Source of the DNA: Cytophagales bacterium | GTDB taxonomy: Bacteria > Bacteroidota > Bacteroidia > Cytophagales > UBA9547 | NCBI GenBank assembly: GCA_013297755.1 | Contig: JAAFIH010000004.1 | Coordinates: forward strand, 122,087-186,086 | Length of the DNA: 64,000 nt | Direction: 5' to 3' | In this document: in pieces, positions 7,697-14,168 of the stretch | Layout: every line of letters begins with the position of its first letter | How positions within the stretch are numbered: the stretch's first letter is position 1 | The notes under the pieces: generated by a model | Database searches by the model: none | The model's input: only the letters and a program-made list of their open reading frames with translations | Told to the model about the DNA's origin: nothing | Position numbers and translations under genes: made by a program

Positions 7697-8953
7697 ATGT
7701 CAGTAAAAGGAGTAATAACAGAAAAAAAAGTACCGCCAACGGGCATACGAACTACGAGCGATGGCATAAGTGGTTTGGTGCTACATGCTGTGGCGGTGGT
7801 AGGTAAGTTTGTGCTTGGCGATTGCTACAAGCTACAAGGATTGCGAGATGCTAAGGCATTGGGAATAGATGAAGACTATGATAACACCAATAACGTGTTG
7901 GTTTATTACCATATCAAAGAATATTACGAAATGGTGGCTTTGGATAGCAACACACCATTATATATCATGGGAGTGGCTCAGTCTGTGGCTTTTGGCGATA
8001 TGATAGAAGACACTACCAGTATTTATGGCAAAAAATTGGCTCTATTTGCCAAAGGCGAAATAAAGCAATTTGGGTTTGGAAACAACCCAACTGCCTATGC
8101 ACCCACACTGGCAAATGGAGTAGATGCTGCATTGCTGGTAGCCATAGCCAAAGCCCAAACGCTACATAGTTGGAGTTTAGACAACGCTATGCCGTTTGAA
8201 ATTGTGCTAGAAGGCAAAAATGGCTGGACAGGTACTGCAACAGCCATGCAAGATTTTACTGCCATTAGTGGGGTGCAAGCTCCGAATGTGGCCGTAACTT
8301 TTGCCCAAGACTGGGAGCAAGGCGATAAAAAAACGATATGGAACAAACATGCTGCCGTTGGCACTGTGTTGGGTGCCATAGCTGCAAGGCGAGTAAACGA
8401 AAGTATAGGCTGGGTAGAAGTGGGCAATATACAAGATGTGGCTCGTGGACGCTGGATAAAACCTGCATTCTCAAACCATATATTAATTGAAGCCAAAAAA
8501 GAAGACTGGCAAACCCTGCAAGACAAAGCAGTGATAGTGCCGCTGACTTACGCTAATTCGGATGGTGTGTTTTTTAACACATCCAAAACCTGTGTGGCTC
8601 AAGTAACGGATGCCGAGGGATATATCAATGAATGGAACATAGAATATGGCAGAACGCTCAATAAAGCCATTCGTTCGGTATATGCTGCTCTTTTGCCAAG
8701 TGTGAAATCGCCACAGCCTGTGGATGCTACTACTGGCAAATTGGATATTGGTGTGGTAGCTTTTTTTAAAGGCAAAGCCGAATCTCGTATTGATGCCGAC
8801 TTGGCAAACGAAATAAGTGGTAGAGCGGTTTTTATTGACAAAAACTCTGACTTAATCAACGCTCCAAGAGAGCTAAAATCGGGAGTTACGGTAGTGCCAT
8901 TCGGGGCTACAGATGTAATACGTGTAAATATAGCATTGAAAAATAGAATATAA
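7697..8953 (+). CDS. Contractile tail sheath protein, DUF2586 family
   Basis: A 418-residue protein starting MSVKGVITEKKVPPTGIRTT. The N-terminal domain, a central protrusion region and the C-terminal VVPFGATDVIRVNIALKNRI strand match the DUF2586 sheath-like family common in Bacteroidota Mu-like phages. Segments such as NGWTGTATAMQDFTAI and RRVNESIGWVEVGNIQDV fit the conserved core. The protein polymerises around the tail tube and contracts to drive DNA ejection. It is followed by the tube protein, the universal order for contractile tails. Confidence 0.8.
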   Translation: MSVKGVITEKKVPPTGIRTTSDGISGLVLHAVAVVGKFVLGDCYKLQGLRDAKALGIDEDYDNTNNVLVYYHIKEYYEMVALDSNTPLYIMGVAQSVAFGDMIEDTTSIYGKKLALFAKGEIKQFGFGNNPTAYAPTLANGVDAALLVAIAKAQTLHSWSLDNAMPFEIVLEGKNGWTGTATAMQDFTAISGVQAPNVAVTFAQDWEQGDKKTIWNKHAAVGTVLGAIAARRVNESIGWVEVGNIQDVARGRWIKPAFSNHILIEAKKEDWQTLQDKAVIVPLTYANSDGVFFNTSKTCVAQVTDAEGYINEWNIEYGRTLNKAIRSVYAALLPSVKSPQPVDATTGKLDIGVVAFFKGKAESRIDADLANEISGRAVFIDKNSDLINAPRELKSGVTVVPFGATDVIRVNIALKNRI

Positions 8954-9035
8954 TTATTAATTATTAATGATTAATTATTAATAGGCTACGCCTGTGTAAT
9001 TCATTAACAATTAACAACTAACCATTAACAATTAT
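8951..9035. repeat. Two heptamer arrays flanking a GGCTACGCC linker
   Basis: TAATTAT-type units (8951-8993) are followed by GGCTACGCCTGTG and then by ATTAACA/ACTAACC-type units (9002-9035). Both arrays keep a 7-bp period; the second is roughly the reverse complement type of the first, so the pair can fold back. It fills the spacer between sheath and tube genes. Confidence 0.75.
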
Positions 9036-9041
9036 AAAAAA

Positions 9042-9467
9042 GTGGGAATAATAAACGCATTTGGAAAACAATATGATGGCGGAGATTTAACGATTTCGCT
9101 ATTGGGCAATCAGCCTGTAAACTTTAATAAGTTTACTTATGAAAAAACGCAGGAAGCTCAAACCAATAATGGCAGAGGCAATAAAGTAATAGGCTATTCG
9201 CATGGCAAAGAGAGCTTTACGGCTGAGCTGGAACTGGGCATGAACGAATGGAGAGGTATAGTAAATGCTTCGCCCAGTGGTGATCCGTGCAAAATAAAAC
9301 CGTTTCAGATAGTATCTACGTACGCCAACGATGACAACGAAGTGGCCATAGATATAGTAACAGTAAAAATTGTAGGCTACAATGGGGGCTCAGATGTGGG
9401 TGCTATGAACGTAATGGTTACACCAAAATTGCTGTGCCTTGGTGTGCAGGTGGGAGTGAAACTCTAA
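9042..9467 (+). CDS. Tail tube protein
   Basis: A 141-residue protein, GTG start (no ATG is available in a suitable position: the first in-frame Met is residue 77, which would remove half of the fold). N-terminal MGIINAFGKQYDGGDLTISLLG, a central GYSHGKESFTAELELGMNEW and the C-terminal GAMNVMVTPKLLCLGV resemble Mu gpM/P2 FII-type tube proteins, which form the stacked hexameric rings inside the sheath. It lies directly after the sheath gene. An A-rich stretch precedes the GTG. Confidence 0.75.
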   Translation: MGIINAFGKQYDGGDLTISLLGNQPVNFNKFTYEKTQEAQTNNGRGNKVIGYSHGKESFTAELELGMNEWRGIVNASPSGDPCKIKPFQIVSTYANDDNEVAIDIVTVKIVGYNGGSDVGAMNVMVTPKLLCLGVQVGVKL

Positions 9468-9497
9468 TTATTAATTATTAATGGTTATTGGTTAATT
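9465..9497. repeat. Heptamer array TAATTAT / TAATGGT / TATTGGT
   Basis: Five 7-bp units (TAATTAT, TAATTAT, TAATGGT, TATTGGT, TAATTAA) begin inside the tube gene's stop codon and end in the spacer before the tail chaperone gene. Confidence 0.75.
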
Positions 9498-9518
9498 AAA
9501 ATATCTAAATTATAAAAA

Positions 9519-9866
9519 ATGAAAACAGAAAAAATTGAATCAAAATTGCCAAGTTCGGTAAATGCCGAAATGGTACAGGATTGGAAAAAAGAACATGGCG
9601 AGGTGCAACTTATATCTATTGCCGATGTGGAAGACGAAAGCAAAGTGTATAAGGCTGTGGTAAAGAAAAAAATAGGTAATCGCACAGCATCGTTGGCTAT
9701 GCCGTGGATAGATAAGAATATTTACAAATATTCGGAAATATTGGTCAATGCCCAGTGGTTGGGTGGCGATGTGGTTTTGAAAACTGATCCAGGTTATGTA
9801 ATGAAAGTAGCCTCGAAACTGAGCGAAAACCTAAGCACTGGCGAGGCTGAAAGCGAAAATTTGTAA
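9519..9866 (+). CDS. Tail assembly chaperone, short form (gpG-like)
   Basis: A 115-residue protein directly downstream of the tail tube, where contractile and long-tailed phages place their tail assembly chaperones. The sequence is charged and helical at the ends with a central core (NRTASLAMPWIDKNIYKYSEILVNAQWLGG) typical of small chaperone-like phage proteins. The last sense codons, AAT-TTG, are part of a canonical X XXY YYZ slippery heptamer, AAATTTG, at 9857-9863, just before the TAA stop, so a -1 shift produces a longer form (next entry). Confidence 0.65.
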   Translation: MKTEKIESKLPSSVNAEMVQDWKKEHGEVQLISIADVEDESKVYKAVVKKKIGNRTASLAMPWIDKNIYKYSEILVNAQWLGGDVVLKTDPGYVMKVASKLSENLSTGEAESENL

Positions 9867-10012
9867 TTGAGCCTTTGGAGTTGGGTGGGTATCAGAAAAT
9901 GGATGCCTTATTGATGCACGTTTTGCACATTCAAAACCCAGAGGCTCTAAGCGAAGAGATGTATGCCCTGAGAGTGGCTCAAATGCAGTGGATAAGGGAT
10001 AATGTTAAATAA
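9519..10012 (+). CDS. Tail assembly chaperone, -1 frameshift product (GT-like)
   Basis: Slipping by -1 on AAATTTG (9857-9863) bypasses the TAA at 9864-9866 and reads 49 more codons (first new codon GTA at 9863-9865) to TAA at 10010-10012, giving about 164 residues. The added part begins VIEPLELGGYQKMDALLMHV and ends with a helix containing EEMYALRVAQMQWIRDNVK. The second frame has no other need to be open and its acidic/helical character fits a GT-type extension that recruits the tape measure. The reading was done by hand; the frame phases were checked (frame 0 to frame 2, i.e. -1). Confidence 0.75.
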
Positions 10013-10104
10013 TTGGTAGGTTGGTAGAATGGTAGAATGGTAGGTTGGTAGGTTGCGAAGCCCTACCAATCTACCATGCCAAAGGCGACTACCAATCTAC
10101 CAAT
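10013..10104. repeat. TTGGTAGG/GTAGAATG octamer array with inverted half
   Basis: Units of 8 bp (GGTAGGTT, GGTAGAAT) on the left, a GCGAAGCC linker, and CTACCAATCTACC units on the right. The left and right halves are reverse-complementary, so the block can form a large hairpin. It sits where a tape-measure gene would normally begin. Confidence 0.75.
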
Positions 10105-10110
10105 AAAAAA

Positions 10111-10695
10111 ATGGAATACAGGCTAGAAATTAGAGATCGATTGCAGGCTGCATTTGCGGTGTCGCCAAATATTAGCTACGTGCCAGGAGTGGCACTCAAT
10201 AATGCGTTGCAAAATACCATAAGAGGCACTACTGCTAGTATTTCTAAAAATTTCAGAAAAGGCAAATATGCTCTCAACAATACTTTTGATGATATTAAAA
10301 TAATAAGCCCTGTGGATTATCAATTTCCACTCGATCCATTAGTAGATGTGGCTTGGGGATTTAAAAATATCATTACAGATGTAAACAAGGGCTACCCTGT
10401 CTTGGAGCAAACAGGCAAAAACCTATGGGCTGTTCGGATCAAAGGCATTATTTGGGATGGGAGCGAAAAATACCCTGAAGTTGAGGTTCGCAAATTTATA
10501 GATACATTTAAAGAACAGAGGGTTTTTGGTGTAAGCTCTAGGATTATGAATATTTATGGAATTACAGATATATTTATAGAAGATGTGAGCCTGCCTGCAT
10601 TGGAGGGTTTTGAAGATACTCAACCTTACGAAATACAGGCGTATTCTTACAAGAGTAATACGCTGATTATTGAAGAAAATCCAGTTGCCCCCTAA
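10111..10695 (+). CDS. Phage baseplate-region protein (DUF6046-like)
   Basis: A 194-residue protein from ATG at 10,111. An upstream in-frame ATG at 10,045 exists but lies inside the octamer repeat and would add only repeat-derived residues, so it is rejected. The protein has a central IISPVDYQFPLDPLVDVAWG, an ITDVNKGYPVLEQTGKNLW stretch and a late FIEDVSLPALEGFEDTQPYEI. It resembles a Bacteroidota phage family (possibly DUF6046) found next to the hub gene. Its position after the chaperone and before the hub gene fits a tail-completion or baseplate role. Confidence 0.55.
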   Translation: MEYRLEIRDRLQAAFAVSPNISYVPGVALNNALQNTIRGTTASISKNFRKGKYALNNTFDDIKIISPVDYQFPLDPLVDVAWGFKNIITDVNKGYPVLEQTGKNLWAVRIKGIIWDGSEKYPEVEVRKFIDTFKEQRVFGVSSRIMNIYGITDIFIEDVSLPALEGFEDTQPYEIQAYSYKSNTLIIEENPVAP

Positions 10696-10757
10696 ACCCC
10701 TAAACCCCAAAAGTGGAATTGTTGGCACATATATTTAATTATTAAACTTTAACTATT

Positions 10758-11660
10758 ATGAAATTATTGATTATGCTTTTAACCTGCCAAATTATTATAA
10801 GCAATGCCACTCACAGGGTGGTCCTTAGCGAAGTAGAAAGTGTACGTATACGCAAAGGGTTTAGCAATTTGCTTAATACGGCCGAAATTACGTTCCCTAA
10901 AAATATAGCTTTTACAAGCCAAAACGGACAAAAACTAACCGAAATTATAAAATACGAAAGCAAAGTAACCATAGCTCTTGGCTACGATGGCAACAACGAA
11001 ATGGAGTTTGAAGGATATGTAACTCAAGTTTGGCAGACTATACCCATTAAAATAAGCTGTGAGGACGAGTTTTTTGAATTAAAAAGAAATACACTACAGC
11101 CCAAAACATTTGACAATGCCACTCTCAAAGATGTGGTAGATTATATTATTCCCAAAAAGAAAGTCTATACATTGGATGTAACCAATGGCACGGTTGGCAA
11201 ATTTAGTATATCGGGTAGCAATGCCACTACGGCTCAGGTACTGCAATATTTGAAAGAAAAATATGGGTATGGTACGTATTTTAAGGATGCTAATAAATTA
11301 AAAATAGGGTTTCCATTTAATATTAAGCCCGATGAGGTAAAATATGTTTTGGATTTTGGATTGAATATCAAAAAAAACAGCCTCAGTTTCAAAACCAAAG
11401 AAGACATAAATATTATGCTGAAAGGCATAAGCCACCGCAAAGGCAAAGAGCCAGTACGTGTGGAATATAACCCAAAAAGATTGGTAGATGGCGATGGCGA
11501 AAGCCGAACCATACACTGCAACTCGAACCTTAGCGAAACCCAAATATTGGAGCAACTCAAACAAGAGTATGAAAGGGTGCAAGTAGATGGATATAGTGGC
11601 ACAATAACGCATAGATGGCGATGGCGAAAGCCGAACCATACACTGCAACTCGAACCTTAG
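10758..11660 (+). pseudogene. Baseplate hub protein (gpD-like), frameshifted by a 127-bp duplication
   Basis: The N-terminal part (about residues 1-285) resembles gpD/late control D hub proteins: LSEVESVRIRKGFSNLLNTAEITFP, IALGYDGNNEMEFEGYV and ITPK-like middle domain with LKEKYGYGTYF. A copy of 127 bp (11,486-11,612) is repeated at 11,613; 127 is not a multiple of 3, so after ITH the protein runs into RWRWRKPN and stops at 11,660. Without the extra copy the gene would be 10,758-11,895 less 127 bp, encoding 336 residues with the normal hub C-terminus (FGIPTLQPGNGVTLRD..). The lesion is visible; whether it is real or an assembly artefact is open. Confidence 0.8.
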
Positions 11661-11739
11661 CGAAACCCAAATATTGGAGCAACTCAAACAAGAGTATGAA
11701 AGGGTGCAAGTAGATGGATATAGTGGCACAATAACGCAT
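11486..11739. repeat. 127-bp tandem duplication inside the hub gene
   Basis: The segment 11,486-11,612 (AGATGGCGATGG to AACGCAT) is repeated directly at 11,613-11,739. Both copies look identical throughout as read. A third, partial instance occurs at 12,591-12,717 as part of the 978-bp duplication. Confidence 0.9.
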
Positions 11740-11895
11740 TTTGGAATACCAACTCTGCAACCTGGCAATGGTGTAACGCTACGTGATAGCGATTTTATAG
11801 ACCGTAAAGGCACTTATTTGATAAGCGATGTGGATATAGAATTTAGTACAAGCAGTGGGTATAGTAGGACGGTGAGTATAACGAAAAGAATTTAA
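11613..11895 (+). pseudogene. Displaced C-terminal fragment of the gpD-like hub gene
   Basis: Continuing after the 127-bp duplication, the hub C-terminus is encoded in a shifted frame (mod 1 instead of mod 0): DGDGESRTIHCNSNLSETQI to SVSITKRI, stop at 11,895. The stretch GIPTLQPGNGVTLRDSDFID followed by RKGTYLISDVDIEF is the conserved end of gpD-type hubs. An internal ATG at 11,674 could start a 73-residue fragment, but nothing suggests it is a gene in its own right. Confidence 0.8.
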
Positions 11896-11935
11896 CCCCA
11901 CCCTAAATCTCTCCCCAAAGGGAGCGAATTGAAAT
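11894..11935. repeat. C/G-rich hairpin repeat
   Basis: AACCCCACCCTAAATCTCTCC with a following AAAGGGAGCGAATT separates the hub remnant from the spike gene; duplicated at 12,872-12,913. Confidence 0.7.
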
Positions 11936-11936
11936 T

Positions 11937-12461
11937 ATGTTTGAAAAATTAGTATCACATATTCTTGGGAGAGTGCCAGTGCAATCTAAATATGCTAAGG
12001 TTACCAAAATTAATGATAATCAAACCATTGATTGCTCGGATTTGGTGGATAAAACAGAATACAAAGAAGTGCAGCTAACGGCAACTGAATCTGATAATTT
12101 GTATCTGAAATTAGTGCCAAAAGTAGGTAGTGTAGTCCTAATAAGTAGCATTAATAATTCGCAGGAAGACTACTATGTAAGTATGTTTTCGGAAATAGAA
12201 ACTTTAGATTTAATAACAAATAAATTAGTATTTAACGAAGGAAAATTAGGAGGAATGGTAAAAATTAAAGAATTGGAATCGAATTTGGAAAGATTAAAAA
12301 CCTATTGCGAAACATTGAAATCGGCCATAGGAAGTGGCTTAGGTGCTGTGGGGGCTGGTGTAGCTGCCAATGGTGCTAGTGGTGCTAGTGCATTTAATGG
12401 AGCTATGGAAAGTGCCGTGATAAGTTTTGAGGATATGGAGAACGATAAGATTTTAATGTAG
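11937..12461 (+). CDS. Baseplate spike protein (gpV / Mu gp45-like), copy 1
   Basis: A 174-residue protein; residues 15-80 form a small beta-rich domain (OB-fold-like, IDCSDLVDKTEYKEVQLTATES), then ITNKLVFNEGKLGGMVKI, and a Gly/Ala-rich C-terminal apex (GLGAVGAGVAANGASGASAF). This layout of an OB domain and glycine-rich triple-strand-type end is that of gpV-family central spikes, which puncture the outer membrane. Position between hub and gp25-like gene matches the usual order. This copy is identical to 12,915-13,439. Confidence 0.65.
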   Translation: MFEKLVSHILGRVPVQSKYAKVTKINDNQTIDCSDLVDKTEYKEVQLTATESDNLYLKLVPKVGSVVLISSINNSQEDYYVSMFSEIETLDLITNKLVFNEGKLGGMVKIKELESNLERLKTYCETLKSAIGSGLGAVGAGVAANGASGASAFNGAMESAVISFEDMENDKILM

Positions 12462-12541
12462 AATGTAGAATGTAGAATGTAGAATTTTCAATTATGAATT
12501 ATGCTTCCGCCTATAACCTATAACCTACAACTTATAACCTT
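12457..12541. repeat. Two heptamer arrays (TAGAATG and CTATAAC) with a GCTTCCGCC linker
   Basis: TAGAATG units (12,457-12,487) overlap the spike gene stop, then AATTATGAATTATGCTTCCGCC, then CTATAAC, CTATAAC, CTACAAC, TTATAAC (12,511-12,541). Both arrays keep a 7-bp period. The same block recurs at 13,435-13,519 within the second duplication copy. Confidence 0.8.
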
Positions 12542-12546
12542 AAAAC

Positions 12547-12873
12547 ATGAAAGATATATTACTAGATGCCAATTTTGATTTGAGTATAAAAGATGGCGAT
12601 GGCGAAAGCCGAACCATACACTGCAACTCGAACCTTAGCGAAACCCAAATATTGGAGCAACTCAAACAAGAGTATGAAAGGGTGCAAGTAGATGGATATA
12701 GTGGCACAATAACGCATTTTGGAATACCAACTCTGCAACCTGGCAATGGTGTAACGCTACGTGATAGCGATTTTATAGACCGTAAAGGCACTTATTTGAT
12801 AAGCGATGTGGATATAGAATTTAGTACAAGCAGTGGGTATAGTAGGACGGTGAGTATAACGAAAAGAATTTAA
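12547..12873 (+). pseudogene. Chimera: gp25-like N-terminus fused to gpD-like C-terminus
   Basis: A 108-residue ORF created by the 978-bp duplication. The first 15 residues, MKDILLDANFDLSIK, are those of the gp25-like gene (13,525) and the DGD that follows is shared by both parents, after which comes the hub C-terminus (GESRTIHCNSNLSETQI to SVSITKRI). The fusion stays in frame because both parents read the shared AGATGGCGAT as (K/V)-D-G-D. It is not expected to be a functional baseplate protein. Confidence 0.85.
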
Positions 12874-12913
12874 CCCCACCCTAAATCTCTCCCCAAAGGG
12901 AGCGAATTGAAAT
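12872..12913. repeat. C/G-rich hairpin repeat (duplicate of 11,894-11,935)
   Basis: The second copy of the hairpin repeat inside the 978-bp duplication, immediately before spike gene copy 2. Confidence 0.7.
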
Positions 12914-12914
12914 T

Positions 12915-13439
12915 ATGTTTGAAAAATTAGTATCACATATTCTTGGGAGAGTGCCAGTGCAATCTAAATATGCTAAGGTTACCAAAATTAATGATAATCA
13001 AACCATTGATTGCTCGGATTTGGTGGATAAAACAGAATACAAAGAAGTGCAGCTAACGGCAACTGAATCTGATAATTTGTATCTGAAATTAGTGCCAAAA
13101 GTAGGTAGTGTAGTCCTAATAAGTAGCATTAATAATTCGCAGGAAGACTACTATGTAAGTATGTTTTCGGAAATAGAAACTTTAGATTTAATAACAAATA
13201 AATTAGTATTTAACGAAGGAAAATTAGGAGGAATGGTAAAAATTAAAGAATTGGAATCGAATTTGGAAAGATTAAAAACCTATTGCGAAACATTGAAATC
13301 GGCCATAGGAAGTGGCTTAGGTGCTGTGGGGGCTGGTGTAGCTGCCAATGGTGCTAGTGGTGCTAGTGCATTTAATGGAGCTATGGAAAGTGCCGTGATA
13401 AGTTTTGAGGATATGGAGAACGATAAGATTTTAATGTAG
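12915..13439 (+). CDS. Baseplate spike protein (gpV / Mu gp45-like), copy 2
   Basis: Identical in sequence to the copy at 11,937, offset by exactly 978 bp. It is the copy adjacent to the intact gp25-like gene, so it is in the normal gene order for spike and wedge. Two identical spike genes would give an abnormal dose if both are expressed. Function as for copy 1. Confidence 0.65.
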   Translation: MFEKLVSHILGRVPVQSKYAKVTKINDNQTIDCSDLVDKTEYKEVQLTATESDNLYLKLVPKVGSVVLISSINNSQEDYYVSMFSEIETLDLITNKLVFNEGKLGGMVKIKELESNLERLKTYCETLKSAIGSGLGAVGAGVAANGASGASAFNGAMESAVISFEDMENDKILM

Positions 13440-13519
13440 AATGTAGAATGTAGAATGTAGAATTTTCAATTATGAATTATGCTTCCGCCTATAACCTATA
13501 ACCTACAACTTATAACCTT
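13435..13519. repeat. Heptamer arrays (TAGAATG and CTATAAC), second copy
   Basis: Duplicate of the 12,457-12,541 block, with the same units and linker, upstream of the intact gp25-like gene. Confidence 0.8.
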
Positions 13520-13524
13520 AAAAC

Positions 13525-13818
13525 ATGAAAGATATATTACTAGATGCCAATTTTGATTTGAGTATAAAAGATGGCGATTTTGAGATAGGCGAAAGCACTG
13601 CTCAAAATATAGAGCAAATACTTTGGGCTAGTCCTGGCGAATTTCCAGACCCGAAAATTGGGGTGCAAATTATACGTTATATAAATGCTAGCCAAGCTGA
13701 AAAGGACAGACTAGAACGTGAACTTAATGTGCAGCTGCGTGATTTGGAAGGTATGAAAATAAATAGCATAGATACAAGCCAAGGAATTGAGAAGCTATTT
13801 ATAGATGCTCAATATTAA
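13525..13818 (+). CDS. gp25-like baseplate wedge protein (Mu gp46-like)
   Basis: A 97-residue protein: DFEIGESTAQNIEQILWASPGEF, then GVQIIRYINASQAEKDRLERELNVQL and LEGMKINSIDT. Short size, an early I-x-x-x-I-L-x-x-x-P-G-E pattern and the ERE-L-x-L segment fit the gp25/GpW-like wedge family that connects sheath to baseplate. It is intact and precedes the LysM protein. Its first 15 codons were copied into the chimera at 12,547. Confidence 0.7.
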   Translation: MKDILLDANFDLSIKDGDFEIGESTAQNIEQILWASPGEFPDPKIGVQIIRYINASQAEKDRLERELNVQLRDLEGMKINSIDTSQGIEKLFIDAQY

Positions 13819-13823
13819 TGAAT

Positions 13824-13850
13824 TGGTAAATTGGTAGGTTGGTAAAATTT
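13824..13850. repeat. TTGGTAAA/TTGGTAGG octamer repeat
   Basis: Three 8-bp units (TTGGTAAA, TTGGTAGG, TTGGTAAA) in the spacer between the wedge and LysM genes; same family as 6161-6199 and 10,013-10,104. Confidence 0.7.
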
Positions 13851-13855
13851 TAATT

Positions 13856-14152
13856 ATGAAAAAAGTAGTAGTCAATGGCAGGCAGAGTTTAAAGGATTTG
13901 GCTCTGAAATATTATGGTAATTTAGAAGGCATGGCTAGGTTGATAGAATTGAACCCTACGTTTAGTTTCAATACCATTTTGACAGCTGGCGATGTGCTAT
14001 TTGTAAGCACCGAACCCATAGTAGATAGAAGTGCCAAGGCTGTAGTAGAACTATATAAATCAAATAACTACACACCAGCCACAGGCTCAGATTTATTCGT
14101 ACCCCCAAACCCATTTATATTTGATAGAACTTTTGGAACAATGTTTAATTAA
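13856..14152 (+). CDS. LysM-domain tail protein (gpX-like)
   Basis: A 98-residue protein whose first 50 residues are a single LysM domain: SLKDLALKYYGNLEGMARLIELNP followed by LTAGDVLFVS. LysM binds peptidoglycan, and small LysM proteins (P2 gpX / T4 gp53-like) connect the tail tube end to the baseplate. The remainder has little visible structure. It lies between the wedge and the larger baseplate gene. Confidence 0.75.
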   Translation: MKKVVVNGRQSLKDLALKYYGNLEGMARLIELNPTFSFNTILTAGDVLFVSTEPIVDRSAKAVVELYKSNNYTPATGSDLFVPPNPFIFDRTFGTMFN

Positions 14153-14168
14153 AAAATTATAAAATAAA

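Larger units (their letters stand above)
11613..12590. repeat. 978-bp exact tandem duplication, copy 1
   Basis: The 978-bp block 11,613-12,590, holding the hub C-terminus, spike gene copy 1, repeats and the first 15 codons of the next gene, is repeated at 12,591-13,568. Spot comparison of the spacer and both genes found no difference. The 10-bp AGATGGCGAT occurs at each boundary (11,613; 12,591; 13,569), marking a microhomology junction. Confidence 0.9.
12591..13568. repeat. 978-bp exact tandem duplication, copy 2
   Basis: Second copy of the 978-bp unit, ending at the start of the intact gp25-like gene's unique part. Identical to copy 1 as far as read. Confidence 0.9.

Noticed and set aside
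10045..10110. Upstream ATG at 10,045 for the DUF6046-like gene
   Set aside because: The extra 22 residues come from the octamer repeat and low-complexity DNA; ATG at 10,111 has an A-rich leader.
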